From JAGTVG01 sp963820995 (lineage in GTDB: Bacteria > Bacteroidota > Bacteroidia > Cytophagales > Cyclobacteriaceae): DNA of 64,000 nucleotides. The first letter of the stretch is position 1, and the number at the start of each line of letters is the position of its first letter. Below are positions 32,401 to 42,825 of this stretch, piece after piece. The translations under genes and the position numbers were made by a program. The notes beneath the pieces are model-generated. The model searched no databases. It was not told where the DNA came from and saw nothing but the letters and a program-made list of their open reading frames with translations. The stretch spans positions 186,001 to 250,000 of the forward strand of contig CAWGCL010000002.1 in assembly GCA_963820995.1 (NCBI GenBank), given 5' to 3'.

Positions 32401-32853
32401 ATGGAAAGGAAGGAGTTAATTGATTATAATGTAAAAGCCACCTGGCATGCAATAGCAAGGCTCTATAACCAATATGCGGCCAAGCATAACATCACTACGT
32501 CCATGGCATTTGTACTTCTCAATATTGATTCAACAGAAGGAACACCCGCTACGAAAATTGCACCACTAATGGGAATGGAATCCAGAAGTTTAACCCGGAT
32601 ACTGAAATCAATGGAAACCAAAAAACTGATCATTAGGAAAAAAGATAACATCGATGGACGCATGGTTATCATATATCTGACTGATCTAGGAAAAGAAAAA
32701 AAAGAAATTGCCAAAAAGAAGGTCAGGACATTTAATACGGTGATCAAAGACAAGATCCCTCAAAGAAAACTTGCAATCTTCTTTGAGGTAATCGATACAA
32801 TAAATACTAATATCGAAAACGGGGAAATTAAAAAGCATTTAAACTCGGATTGA
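32401..32853 (+). CDS. MarR family transcriptional regulator
   Basis: 150-residue winged-helix regulator. The DNA-binding part runs through TPATKIAPLMGMESRSLTRI (recognition helix) and the wing DNIDGRMVIIYLTDLGKE, with dimerisation helices at both ends (YNVKATWHAIARLYNQYA). It lies just before the beta-oxidation genes on the same strand (gap 137 bases), so it probably senses an acyl-CoA or fatty acid and controls them. The same arrangement is common in Bacteroidota. The frame is complete. Confidence 0.9.
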   Translation: MERKELIDYNVKATWHAIARLYNQYAAKHNITTSMAFVLLNIDSTEGTPATKIAPLMGMESRSLTRILKSMETKKLIIRKKDNIDGRMVIIYLTDLGKEKKEIAKKKVRTFNTVIKDKIPQRKLAIFFEVIDTINTNIENGEIKKHLNSD

Positions 32854-32990
32854 AAATCAGGAATTGATCATTTAAATATCATATGAAAAATTGCACAGCT
32901 CATACTAATCAAAATATTGTATTAATAAGGGCAAACATCTGGCTGCCTGTTTCATCAGATCAAAGCAACTTGTTATAAAAGTAAAACGAT

Positions 32991-35394
32991 ATGAATAGAA
33001 CCATTAAAAAGGCTGCAGTTTTGGGATCAGGAATAATGGGATCACGAATTGCATGCCATTTTGCAAATATCGGACTTGAAGTCCTCCTTCTGGATATTGT
33101 TCCCAAAGATCTTACACTAGTGGAAAAAGAAAAAGGTCTGGATCGGTCATCAGCTGAATTTCGTAACAGGATAGTCAATGAGTCTTTACAGACAGCGATC
33201 AAATCCAATCCTTCTCCATTATACCACAAAAACTTTTCTGACAGGATAAAAACAGGAAACTTCGAAGACGATCTCAAAAAGATATCTTCCTATGACTGGG
33301 TGATCGAAGCGGTAATTGAAGACCTTGGAATTAAGAAAAAATTATTTGAACAGGTTGAAAAATACAGACAACCCGGTTCTTTAATTACTTCCAACACATC
33401 TGGTATACCCATTCATTTGATGACGGAAGGTAGAAGTGAAGATTTTAAGTCTCATTTTTGCGGAACGCATTTCTTCAATCCGCCCAGATACTTGAAGTTA
33501 CTCGAAATAATACCTACTGATTTTACAAACAAGGAAGTAGTTGAGTTCTTCGAGGATTATGGAAAACTTTTCCTCGGCAAAACGACGGTTCTATGTAAAG
33601 ACACCCCGGCTTTTATTTCAAACCGAATCGGTATCTATGCGATACTAAAAGCCGTACAGTCAATGGAGAAGCTGGGATTGGGTATAGATGAAGTTGATAG
33701 GCTCACCGGAACAAGCTATTGGAAGGCCTAAATCAGCTACATTCAGGACTTCAGATATTGTTGGTCTTGACACTTTGATCAAAGTGGCCAACAACCTATA
33801 CGAATCTCTGGAAAATGATGAGCAACGTGAGATGTTCAAACTTCCTGAAATTATTTATCAACTGGAGAAAAGAAAGTGGCTTGGAGAAAAGACAAAACAG
33901 GGTTTTTATAAAAAGACCAGGGACAAGAAGGGGAAAACCGAAATCCTGACACTAGACTTAAAAACTTTAGAATATAAGCCAAAAAAGAAAGTAAAATTTG
34001 CCTCAATCGGTGCTTCAAAAGGTACTGACGACTTAAAACAAAAGTTTAAGATCCTGTTTTCCGGAAAGGACAAGGCAACTCAGTTTTACAAAGATTCGTT
34101 TTATGGGCTCTTCCAATATATCACACACAGAATCCCTGAGATCACCGATGATCTGTATAAGATTGATGAAGGTGTAAAGGCAGGATTTGGCTGGGAGATG
34201 GGTCCATTTGAAACCTGGGATGCCCTTGGCGTGGCAAACACCTTAAAGGAAATGGAAAGTGCTGGCTATATACCTGCCAAGTGGGTTTACAAAATGCTAG
34301 AAGAGGGTCAGGATAGTTTCTACGAGATCAAGGACAGTACAAAATTATATTTTGATGTAGCTTCAGGATCAATGAAGGCCATTCCAGGCATGGAATCATT
34401 CATTATCCTGGATAATATCAGGGACAACAACCTGATCTGGAATAATGCTGGTTCTTCCATTCTTGATCTTGGTGATGGCATTCTGAACATAGAGTTCCAG
34501 TCCAAGATGAATACCATGGGAGGCGAGGTACTTGAAGGAATCCATAAAGCAATAGATCTTGCAGAACAGGATTATAGAGGACTTGTTATTGGAAATCAGG
34601 GTCAGAATTTCACAGTTGGGGCAAACCTGGGTGTATTGTTCATGTATGCGATAGAACAGGAATATGAAGAAATCGATGTCATTGTAAATCATTTTCAACA
34701 AACCATAATGAGGGCGAGATATTCAAGTATCCCTGTGGTTGTTGCTCCCCATACCCTTACCCTTGGCGGTGGATGCGAGTTAGCCATGCATGCAGATGTA
34801 GTACAAGCTGCTGCGGAAACATATATAGGCTTACCTGAAGTTGGTGTTGGTATCATTCCATCAGGAGGTGGCACAAAAGAATTGACTAAAAGGATATCTG
34901 ATGCCTACCAGCCAGGAGATGTTGAAATGAATGACCTCCAGAATATATTTATGAATATCGGAATGGGAAAAATTGCAACATCGGCCTATGAAGCGATAGA
35001 TATGAAGATACTAACTCAAAAAGATAGAATAACCATTAATAGTGACAAACTTATTTCGGATGCTAAACAATCAGCAATAAACCTGGCAGATGCAGGCTAT
35101 TCAATGCCCAATCCCAATCAAAAGATCCGGGTGCAGGGAAAATCAGGGATTGCTCTCGTACTTGCAGGAGTAAATGGCATGCTTATGGGAAATTACATTA
35201 CTGAGCACGATGCTAAGATCGCAAAAAAAATAGCGAATGTTATGTGTGGTGGAGACCTCTCCTATCCCACTGAAGTTACTGAACAATATTTACTCGATCT
35301 TGAACGCGAAGCTTTCCTCTCTTTATGTGGTGAAAAGAAAACGCTGGAAAGAATACAGGCCATTTTACAAGGTCAAAAACCACTTAGAAATTAG
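32991..35394 (+). CDS. 3-hydroxyacyl-CoA dehydrogenase / enoyl-CoA hydratase (frameshifted)
   Basis: Bifunctional beta-oxidation enzyme, the hydratase and dehydrogenase steps on one chain. The dehydrogenase part comes first: VLGSGIMGSRIACHFANIG binds NAD, and FCGTHFFNPPRYLKLLE carries the catalytic histidine. The hydratase part follows (GGGCELAMHADVV, GLPEVGVGIIPSGGG with the catalytic Glu). The two frames (to 33731, and from 33688) join if one A is removed near 33714, giving LTGTAIGRPKSATFRTSD. The result is about 800 residues, normal for this order of domains. It is the first enzyme gene of the operon and is followed by the thiolase 23 bases later. Confidence 0.9.
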
Positions 35395-35417
35395 TTGAAA
35401 AATCAAAATAATGTATT

Positions 35418-36594
35418 ATGGACGCTTATATAGTAGCAGGTTTCAGAACAGCAGTTGGTAAGGCTAAAAAAGGCGGATTTCGATTTACACGCTCGGATGA
35501 CCTGGCTGCATCTGTTATTAAACACTTGCTGAAATCCATACCCGACCTGGATCCATTGAGGATCGATGACCTGATCGTAGGAAATGCAGTCCCGGAAGCG
35601 GAGCAGGGAATTCAGATCGGTAGAATGATCTCACTTCTAAGTCTTCCGAAAGATGTTCCTGGAATGATGATCAACAGGTATTGTGGTTCTGGTATTGAAG
35701 CCATAAATATTGCCGCTTCTCGTATCCATGCTGGTATGGCTGATTGTATTATCGCCGGCGGTACAGAAAGCATGTCACTCGTTCCGATGCTGGGCTGGAA
35801 AACAGCTTTGAATTATGACATAGCACTTAATAATCCAGACTATTATATTTCCATGGGGCTTACAGCTGAGGAGATAGCGAAAAAATACAATATCTCCAGG
35901 GAAGACCAGGATGAATTTGCCTACAACAGTCATATGAAGGCTATAAATGCTTTGCAGACAGGATTATTTAAGGATGAAATCGTTCCTGTTCATGTCACTG
36001 AAACTTATCTCAATGAAGATATGAAAAAACAATCCAGAGAATTTACAGTCGAAACTGATGAAGGTCCCAGAAGGGATACAAGCCTGGAAGCACTGGCCAG
36101 ATTAAAACCTGCTTTCAGTAAAGATGGATCAGTTACTGCCGGGAATTCCTCACAAACCTCTGATGGAGCGGCGTTTGTCATGGTTATGTCTGACAAGCTG
36201 ATCAAAGAACTTAATTTAAATCCTATTGCGAGAATGGTCAGCTACGCGGTTGCCGGGGTAGAACCAAAAATCATGGGTATAGGCCCCGTCAAAGCCGTTC
36301 CAAAAGCTTTGGAAAAAGCAGGACTGAAACTCAATCGACATTGAACAAATAGAGCTTAATGAAGCTTTTGCAGCACAAGCCCTTGGAGTGATCCGAAATC
36401 TCGATCTTAATGGAGAAATTGTAAATGTGAATGGCGGGGCAATAGCCTTAGGGCATCCCCTGGGATGTACAGGAGCCAAACTGAGCATCCAGCTTTTTAA
36501 TGAAATGCGAAGAAGAAACCAGAAATATGGAATGGTTACCGCTTGTGTAGGTGGGGGACAAGGTGTTTCCGGAATTTATGAATTACTGAACTAA
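35418..36594 (+). CDS. fadA: Acetyl-CoA C-acyltransferase (thiolase, frameshifted)
   Basis: Thiolase that cleaves 3-ketoacyl-CoA in the last beta-oxidation step. The acylation cysteine is in NRYCGSGIEAINIA (C89), and GGTESMS follows. The C-terminal frame gives LNEAFAAQALG, GGAIALGHPLGCTGAK and the second cysteine in TACVGGGQG. The frames meet if one C near 36335 is dropped, giving LKLNDIEQIELNEAF, exactly the family sequence. Total length is about 392 residues, as expected. Being an essential step of the operon with all catalytic residues kept, it is probably functional and the break an error. Confidence 0.92.
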
Positions 36595-36605
36595 ATCTTA
36601 AAATT

Positions 36606-38405
36606 ATGACAACCCAGTTAAATGAAAGTTTGGTAAAGGGTGGCGAATTTCTTATTAAAGAAACAGCTTCCAAAGATGTTTTCATTCCTGAAGAATGGAG
36701 TGAAGAGCAAAATATGATCGCTCAATCATGCAATGATTTCATTGATACTGAAATCTTCCCAAATCTTGATAAAATAGATTCGATGAAACATCCGGACCTG
36801 ATTCCATCCTTGCTTGAGAAAACCGGACAATTGGGATTTCTTGGTTCGGCTATACCCGAAAAATACGGAGGATTCGGAATGGATTTTAATACTTCCATGC
36901 TCATTGCTGAGTCATTTGGGAAAAGTCATTCCTTTGTAGTCGCTTTCCTTGCCCATAGTGGTATCGGGACCTTGCCAATATTATTTTATGGAACTGAAGA
37001 CCAGAAAGAGAAATACCTGCCGGGATTAGCATCCGGAGAAAGAAAGGCGGCATATTGCCTGACTGAACCTGATGCAGGATCTGATGCCAATGCCGGAAAG
37101 ACCAGGGCAATGCTTTCGGATGACAGAAAAAATTTTGTTATCAATGGTCAGAAAATGTGGATCACCAACGCCGGATATGCAAACTTGTTTATTGTGTTTG
37201 CAAAAATTGAAAATGACAAATCCCTTTCTGCTTTTATTGTCGAGAAAAGCTTTGGTGGTATCACCATGAATGAAGAGGAAAAAAAACTTGGAATTAAAGG
37301 GTGCTCTACACGCCAGGTTTTCTTTAACGACTGTAAGGTGCCAATTGAGAATCTCCTGGGCAAGCGGGAAGAAGGCTTTAAAATGGCATTGAACATTTTG
37401 AATATTGGCAGGATAGACCTGGGTGCGGCAACCATGGGTGGTTCTAAACTCGCTTTAAAGAATTCCATTCAATATGCAAATGAAAGAAAACAATTTGGTG
37501 TGACTATTGGAAACTTCGGCGCTATTAAACATAAGCTGGCAGAAATGGCCACGCAGATCTATGCTACAGAGGCCGCATTGTTCAGGACTGGTCACAACAT
37601 CGAGAAAGCATCAAAACTATATATGGAAGAGGGGCTTGATGCTGAATCAGCTAAATTGAAAGCAATAGAAGAATTTGCCATCGAATGCGCTATTCTTAAA
37701 GTCCATGGAAGTGAAGTCCTGGATTTTGCTGTTGATGAAGCTGTTCAGATTCATGGCGGTATCGGATATTCGGCCGAAGGCCCGGTTGAAAGGGGTTACC
37801 GGGATGCGAGGATCAACCGCATTTTTGAGGGCACCAATGAAATAAACCGCCTTGTCACCATTGATATGCTATTGAAAAGGGCGATGAAGGGATCCCTTGA
37901 CCTTATGGGGCCTACCATGGAAGTCCAGAAGGAATTGACCTCGATTCCAGATTTTGGACATAACGGTGAGGAAAATCTATTTGAAAAAGAGAAGAAAGTT
38001 CTGGCCAATTTGAAAAAAACAGGGCTAATGATCGCAGGCGCAGCAGTTCAAAAACTCATGATGAAATTAAAGGACGAACAGGAAATACTTATGAACCTTG
38101 CGGATATGCTGATTGAGGGCTATGTTGCTGAATCGGTAATTTTACGCGCAGAAAAGCTTGCCAATTTGAAGGGAATTGATGCAAGTCAAAGACAGATCGA
38201 TATGGCGAAAATATATTTGCATGCCGCCATTCATAAGATCACCATTGCAGCAAAAGAAGCGATTTATGCATTTTCAGAAGGTGATGAACAGCGAATGTTA
38301 CTATTAGGTCTAAAAAGATTCACGAAGATCGATCCATTTAACCTGAAGGAGGCACGAAGGAAGATCGCCAATGAATTGTTGAAAAGAAACGATTGTTGTT
38401 TCTAG
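36606..38405 (+). CDS. Acyl-CoA dehydrogenase
   Basis: 599-residue FAD enzyme that makes the trans-2-enoyl-CoA, first step of beta-oxidation. Signatures are AYCLTEPDAGSDA (substrate and FAD loop), QKMWITNAGYANLF, and RINRIFEGTNEINRL with the catalytic Glu. A 150-200 residue C-terminal helical extension (after about 430) matches the VLCAD-like and FadE-type long forms, which favour long chains. It starts 11 bases after the thiolase stop and is the last gene of the marR-fad unit. The frame is intact. Confidence 0.93.
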   Translation: MTTQLNESLVKGGEFLIKETASKDVFIPEEWSEEQNMIAQSCNDFIDTEIFPNLDKIDSMKHPDLIPSLLEKTGQLGFLGSAIPEKYGGFGMDFNTSMLIAESFGKSHSFVVAFLAHSGIGTLPILFYGTEDQKEKYLPGLASGERKAAYCLTEPDAGSDANAGKTRAMLSDDRKNFVINGQKMWITNAGYANLFIVFAKIENDKSLSAFIVEKSFGGITMNEEEKKLGIKGCSTRQVFFNDCKVPIENLLGKREEGFKMALNILNIGRIDLGAATMGGSKLALKNSIQYANERKQFGVTIGNFGAIKHKLAEMATQIYATEAALFRTGHNIEKASKLYMEEGLDAESAKLKAIEEFAIECAILKVHGSEVLDFAVDEAVQIHGGIGYSAEGPVERGYRDARINRIFEGTNEINRLVTIDMLLKRAMKGSLDLMGPTMEVQKELTSIPDFGHNGEENLFEKEKKVLANLKKTGLMIAGAAVQKLMMKLKDEQEILMNLADMLIEGYVAESVILRAEKLANLKGIDASQRQIDMAKIYLHAAIHKITIAAKEAIYAFSEGDEQRMLLLGLKRFTKIDPFNLKEARRKIANELLKRNDCCF

Positions 38406-38552
38406 TGAAATTAAATTCTTCAATGATTATAACAAGATTATTTCGACGGATTATTGTCTTATTAGAATCTGCAGAAGTCTGAGTAAATTTAATTTCAGGG
38501 ACTTCTAAAATGGCTTCCCCCTGGAAAAATTAAAGTTGGAAATTTACCTTGG

Positions 38553-38585
38553 CAAAAAAAAGAGGCTTTCATATATGAAGCCTCT
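38553..38585 (-). terminator. Terminator of the sugar isomerase gene
   Basis: On the minus strand AGAGGCTT and AAGCCTCT form an 8-bp or longer stem around a short A+T loop, followed by eight T. It lies about 25 bases after the stop of the gene ending at 38609. Confidence 0.85.
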
Positions 38586-38608
38586 TACTATATTTTATAC
38601 AACTTAGT

Positions 38609-39562
38609 TTATGAAAGTTCCTTTCCTACTTTTTCAAGTAGTTTTTTGGTAGCCTTTATTCCATCATATTCTGATAATTCGGAACCTTCATACTCAATCC
38701 CAACATATCCGGTATATCCCGCATCTTTCACTATTTTCATGATCTTCAAATAATCGATATTGGATTCATTTCCATCTGCATCAAAAACATGAGATTTGGC
38801 GCTAACACCTTTTGCATAAGGCATGAGGAGTTCCGTTCCTTTGTATTTGTCAAACTCTTCAAGACATAGGCGTTGTCCGTTTTCAAATTTTGTCTTGATG
38901 CAGAAATTTCCAAAGTCAGGTAATGTTCCACAATAAGGATTGTTCACTTTTTTCATAACACCGCTTAACCAGTCACCATCTGAAGAGAATCCGCCATGAT
39001 TTTCAACGATTACACCGATACCTTCTTTTTTCCCATATTCGGAAAGCTTGCTGAGTCCTTCAATCGCTGCTTTTTGAACCTCCTCGTAGGAACCATTGCC
39101 GGCTGCATTGACCCTGATCGAATGACAACCCAAGAACTTAGCTGCATCTATCCATTTGTAATGATTTTCAACAGCCGCTTTCCTTTTCTTTTTATCCTGG
39201 TCGCCTAAATTTCCCTCACCATCGATCATGATCAGAACAGTAGCCACATCTATATCACTGCATCTTTTCTTTAATTCAGTTAGATATTTTGTGTCTTCTG
39301 CTTTGTCTTTGAAAAATTGGTTTACGAACTCTACAGCATGGATGCCAAAATCATTTTTGGCTGTGGCAGGGAAATCGAGGTTATCGAGATCTCCATTACG
39401 CAATGTTCTATGTAAAGACCACTCAGCGAGTGAAATTTCAAAGAACATATCTCCATTATTCTTTCCAAATGTTGAAATTCCGGGTAATGCAGAGAAGAAT
39501 CCTATTCCCGCTGATGCAGTCAAACCTTTCTTGATAAAAGTCCTTCTATTTTTATTGATCAT
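38609..39562 (-). CDS. Tat-exported sugar phosphate isomerase/epimerase family protein
   Basis: 317 residues with an RR-type Tat signal (NKNRRTFIKKGLTASAGIGF). The mature part is an AP-endonuclease-2-like TIM barrel (xylose isomerase superfamily): FGIHAVEFVNQFF, HSIRVNAAGNGSYEEV, GVIVENHGGFSSDG, GTLPDFGNFC and YVGIEYEGSEL supply the usual metal-binding Glu, Asp and His residues. Relatives isomerise or epimerise sugars outside the cytoplasm, often beside inositol or glycoside catabolism genes; the substrate here is unknown. The signal would need the TatC and TatA proteins found at 44104 and 63209. The gene is single. Confidence 0.85.
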   Translation of the reverse strand: MINKNRRTFIKKGLTASAGIGFFSALPGISTFGKNNGDMFFEISLAEWSLHRTLRNGDLDNLDFPATAKNDFGIHAVEFVNQFFKDKAEDTKYLTELKKRCSDIDVATVLIMIDGEGNLGDQDKKKRKAAVENHYKWIDAAKFLGCHSIRVNAAGNGSYEEVQKAAIEGLSKLSEYGKKEGIGVIVENHGGFSSDGDWLSGVMKKVNNPYCGTLPDFGNFCIKTKFENGQRLCLEEFDKYKGTELLMPYAKGVSAKSHVFDADGNESNIDYLKIMKIVKDAGYTGYVGIEYEGSELSEYDGIKATKKLLEKVGKELS

Positions 39563-39684
39563 TTTAGCTAAAATTTAGAAATTAATATAAATCATACGTA
39601 TTATTACCACAAAAAATAATATTGAACCACTAAGTTATATTTTAAATCCATTATTTTCGCTCTGATTTCTGAAATTTAACATTT

Positions 39685-40854
39685 ATGCAGATCCAGGAAG
39701 TTAACAATCCAAAACTTGCCAAGGAATTTATAAAGACCGCCATTCCTATATACAAAGATTATCCAAACTGGATCCGTCCGCTCGATCAAGATATTGAAGC
39801 AATTTTCAATCCAAAACAAAATAAATATTTCAGGAACGGTGAATGCACACGTTGGATCCTGAAAGATAATAAAGGAAAATCCATAGGCAGAGTGGCCGCT
39901 TTTATTAATAAAAAGATTGCCTCAAAAGGGAATGATCAACCTACTGGAGGGATGGGGTTTTTCGAATGCATCAATGATCAGATAGCTGCATTTAAACTCT
40001 TTGACCAATGTAAAGAATGGCTTGAGGCACGGGGAATGGAAGCAATGGATGGACCAATAAATTTTGGAGAAAGAAACGAATGGTGGGGATTGCAAGTTGA
40101 AGGATTCGACATTGAGCCAAATTACAGATGTAATTATCAGCCACCTTACTATAGGGCCTTGTTCGAGGCTTATGGATTTAAAACATATTTTGAGCAACTG
40201 ACCTTTGGCAGAAAGATCGTGGGACATATCTCAGAAAGGATGTTTGAAAAAGCGGAGAGAATTGCTGAAAATCCAAAATATACTTTCAGGACTCTTGATT
40301 TAAAACAAATTGACAAATACACCGAATATTTTCATACCATATACAATAAAGCCTGGAGCGGCCATAAAGGTGTTCCTGTACTATCTTTACAACAGGCTAG
40401 ACTTCTGATCAGGCAAATGAGGCCAATTCTTGATCCAAACATCATGTACTTTGGATTTTATGAAGACGATCCAATTGCGTTTTTTATAAACATTCCGGAT
40501 GTAAATCAGATCTTCAAACACGTAAATGGTAAATTAAACCTAATTGGTAAATTAAAGTTCCTTTATCATAAGTGGCGAAAAACAACCAACAAGATCATAG
40601 GTACTGTTTTTGGAGTTGTTCCAGAACATAGATCAAAAGGTGTGGAAGGGGCTATTGTTATTTATGGTCGGGAGGTCTTATTTGAAAAATACAACCGGTA
40701 TGAGAACCTGGAAATGAATTGGATTGGAGACTTTAATCCCAGAATGGTACATACAGCCCAACAAGTAGGGGTTGAGTTGTATAAGAAGCATATAACCTAC
40801 CGGAAATTGTTTGATGAAAGCAAACCTTTTAAAAGACACGCAGTATTAAGGTAA
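39685..40854 (+). CDS. GNAT-like acetyltransferase family protein
   Basis: 389 residues, soluble. It resembles the large Bacteroidota YghO-type proteins with GNAT folds. The first half has IGRVAAFINKKIA and GGMGFFECINDQIAAFKLF, which match the acetyl-CoA-binding core strands, plus DGPINFGERNEWWGLQVEG. The second half continues with IMYFGFYEDDPIAFFINIPD and GTVFGVVPEHRSKGVEGAI, which contains the R/Q-x-x-G-x-G/A-like pyrophosphate loop (HRSKGVEGA). Acceptor unknown. Convergent with pheA, with only 2 bases between. Confidence 0.8.
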   Translation: MQIQEVNNPKLAKEFIKTAIPIYKDYPNWIRPLDQDIEAIFNPKQNKYFRNGECTRWILKDNKGKSIGRVAAFINKKIASKGNDQPTGGMGFFECINDQIAAFKLFDQCKEWLEARGMEAMDGPINFGERNEWWGLQVEGFDIEPNYRCNYQPPYYRALFEAYGFKTYFEQLTFGRKIVGHISERMFEKAERIAENPKYTFRTLDLKQIDKYTEYFHTIYNKAWSGHKGVPVLSLQQARLLIRQMRPILDPNIMYFGFYEDDPIAFFINIPDVNQIFKHVNGKLNLIGKLKFLYHKWRKTTNKIIGTVFGVVPEHRSKGVEGAIVIYGREVLFEKYNRYENLEMNWIGDFNPRMVHTAQQVGVELYKKHITYRKLFDESKPFKRHAVLR

Positions 40855-40856
40855 TA

Positions 40857-41933
40857 CTAACACTGCATCACGTAACTACCCAGCCACTTGATGTTGTTCT
40901 TATGCCTGTCAAATACGGATTTTACATTGAGATCGTCAACATGCCCTTCCAAATCAATATAGAAATAATACTTAAATTTTTTCCCTTGTTTGGCAGGCCG
41001 GCTTTCAATTTTGGTTAGGTTAATATTCGCATGGTAAAAATCCTGGAGAAAATTTGCCAGACTTCCAGGTCCTTCGGGTAGCCTTGCCAGGATGCTTGTT
41101 TTATCCTTCCCGCTTTTATCATTCTTTATATCCTGGGCAATGATCAAAAACCTGGTGAAATTATCCGGGGAATCTTCAATATTATCATATAGTATTGGAA
41201 GATTATAGGTTTTTGCTGCTATATGTGAACAGATAGCAGCGGCCTGGGAATCACCCAAAGCAAGCTTTACTGCTTTAGAAGTCGAATTGGTAGGGATCTG
41301 CTCAACATTTGAATCACTGAACGTCGAATATAAAAACTTCCTGCACTGCCTGAAGGCAATATCTTTTGAGTAAATCCGGTGTATGTCCTCAACCCTGTCA
41401 GAAGTAGTGGCAAAAGCAAAAGTAATGGATAAGGGTATCTCTGCAATTATGTTTAAATCATACAATCCCAGGTTATCAATGGTTTCATTAACTACTCCCT
41501 CCTGGTTATTTTCTAATGGAATAATACCATATTTTGCCCTTCCAGCATTAATCGCTTCAAATACTGAAGGAATAGTTGCTAATGGGAGGTATTCACTCAT
41601 TGCCCCAAACCGGGATTCCGCCGCCTGATGGGTAAAACTGCCTTCAGGACCAAGATATGCGATCTTCTCCGGAAGTTCTATATTCCGGCTTATGGCAAAA
41701 ATTTCCAGATAAATAGCCTCAACAGCCGCTTTATTTAACTTCCCGGATGCTGATTTGCTAATTTTGCTTAGTCGATCAATAATACTTTTCTCCCGTTCGG
41801 GTTTGTATATATTAGTTTTACTTCTTGTTTTGGCTTCTCCAATTTGACGTACAAGATCCATGCGCTTATTGAGATATTCGAGGATCTTATCATCTAACAA
41901 ATCTATCTGCCGCCTTAGTTCTTCAAGCTTCAA
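40857..41933 (-). CDS. pheA: Chorismate mutase / prephenate dehydratase
   Basis: Bifunctional enzyme of phenylalanine synthesis. Residues 1-85 are an AroQ-type chorismate mutase (RRQIDLLDDKILEYLNKRM, then KPEREKSI). Residues about 92-270 are prephenate dehydratase (AYLGPEGSFTHQAAE, GIIPLENNQEGVV and the catalytic NFTRFLIIAQ with T-R-F). Residues about 280-355 form an ACT domain (EGPGSLANFLQDF, IESRPAKQ) for feedback by phenylalanine. Length of 358 is standard. It ends two bases from the GNAT gene on the other strand. Confidence 0.94.
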   Translation of the reverse strand: MKLEELRRQIDLLDDKILEYLNKRMDLVRQIGEAKTRSKTNIYKPEREKSIIDRLSKISKSASGKLNKAAVEAIYLEIFAISRNIELPEKIAYLGPEGSFTHQAAESRFGAMSEYLPLATIPSVFEAINAGRAKYGIIPLENNQEGVVNETIDNLGLYDLNIIAEIPLSITFAFATTSDRVEDIHRIYSKDIAFRQCRKFLYSTFSDSNVEQIPTNSTSKAVKLALGDSQAAAICSHIAAKTYNLPILYDNIEDSPDNFTRFLIIAQDIKNDKSGKDKTSILARLPEGPGSLANFLQDFYHANINLTKIESRPAKQGKKFKYYFYIDLEGHVDDLNVKSVFDRHKNNIKWLGSYVMQC

Positions 41934-41962
41934 GTTCTTATACGTTTTAATTTCAAAAGCTA

Positions 41963-42703
41963 TTAATATTTTTTAAGAGGCTTGATCCTGCCTAAACCTT
42001 TAATTTCAGTATTGAGGTCCTGGGGATCACCTCCATATTTTATGCTTCCAACACCTTCAATCTTGGCATTCAGTTTTTCTGTAACATATACTTCCGCACT
42101 ACCTAAACCTCCCACAGATACTTCACATTCTTTGCTTTCAAGATCAATAGCTTCCAATTTTCCGGCACCTGTTAAGTTCAACTCCTGATGGCGAACTTCT
42201 CCGGCCAAGCTAATTACCCCGGCACCACTTAACACGACTTTCAATTTATCACTATTAATCTTAAGATCAATTACACCTGCCCCTTCCATACCAATTTCAA
42301 GATCTTCCGAAACAATAGTCTCTTCATTTTTTATTAATGCAGCGCCCATGGCTCTGATATCCTTTAAGATGAGGTAATTTACAGTGATCCTTATCTTTTT
42401 TGTACTGATTAACTTTTTTTCCTGTGATATTTTAAGGATTCCTCCCTCAACCTCCGTGTCAATAAATTTTAACAGGTTTTCATCCGTATTAATTTGCACC
42501 AGCGGATCTTTTCCCTCTCTAAGGATTACCTCAAAATTTCCGGCAATCCTGAGTCCAACGAAATCACTTACTGATCGCCTCTCTGTTACGATTTCACCAT
42601 TTCCTTTTTCAAATTCCTCCAGAAATTCACATTGCACAACCAGCAAGGCAATAACGATAATAAGAATAATATTAAAATATGTCTTCATTAAAAAAAACTT
42701 CAA
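41963..42703 (-). CDS. Head-GIN (DUF2807) lipoprotein
   Basis: 246 residues. The leader ILIIVIALLVVQC ends in a lipobox-like V-V-Q-C. The mature part is the DUF2807 right-handed beta-helix: FVGLRIAGNFEVILREG, then repeated G-A-G / G-x-G turns (MEGAGVIDLKI, SGAGVISLAG, TGAGKLEAIDLE, GVGSIKYGG). Function of the family is unknown; it is common in Bacteroidota envelopes. The start may be the sixth codon (MKTYFNII) rather than MKFFLM. It lies 29 bases before pheA on the same strand and may be co-transcribed with it. Confidence 0.85.
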   Translation of the reverse strand: MKFFLMKTYFNIILIIVIALLVVQCEFLEEFEKGNGEIVTERRSVSDFVGLRIAGNFEVILREGKDPLVQINTDENLLKFIDTEVEGGILKISQEKKLISTKKIRITVNYLILKDIRAMGAALIKNEETIVSEDLEIGMEGAGVIDLKINSDKLKVVLSGAGVISLAGEVRHQELNLTGAGKLEAIDLESKECEVSVGGLGSAEVYVTEKLNAKIEGVGSIKYGGDPQDLNTEIKGLGRIKPLKKY

Positions 42704-42825
42704 AAACTGAATCTAATAAATTAATCTGTATATTGAAAAAATAAGATTAATGCTAATTTCACTATTTAATTGTGAATATAGAACACTTCAAGTAATTTTG
42801 GGACTTTTCATACCAACAATAAAAA

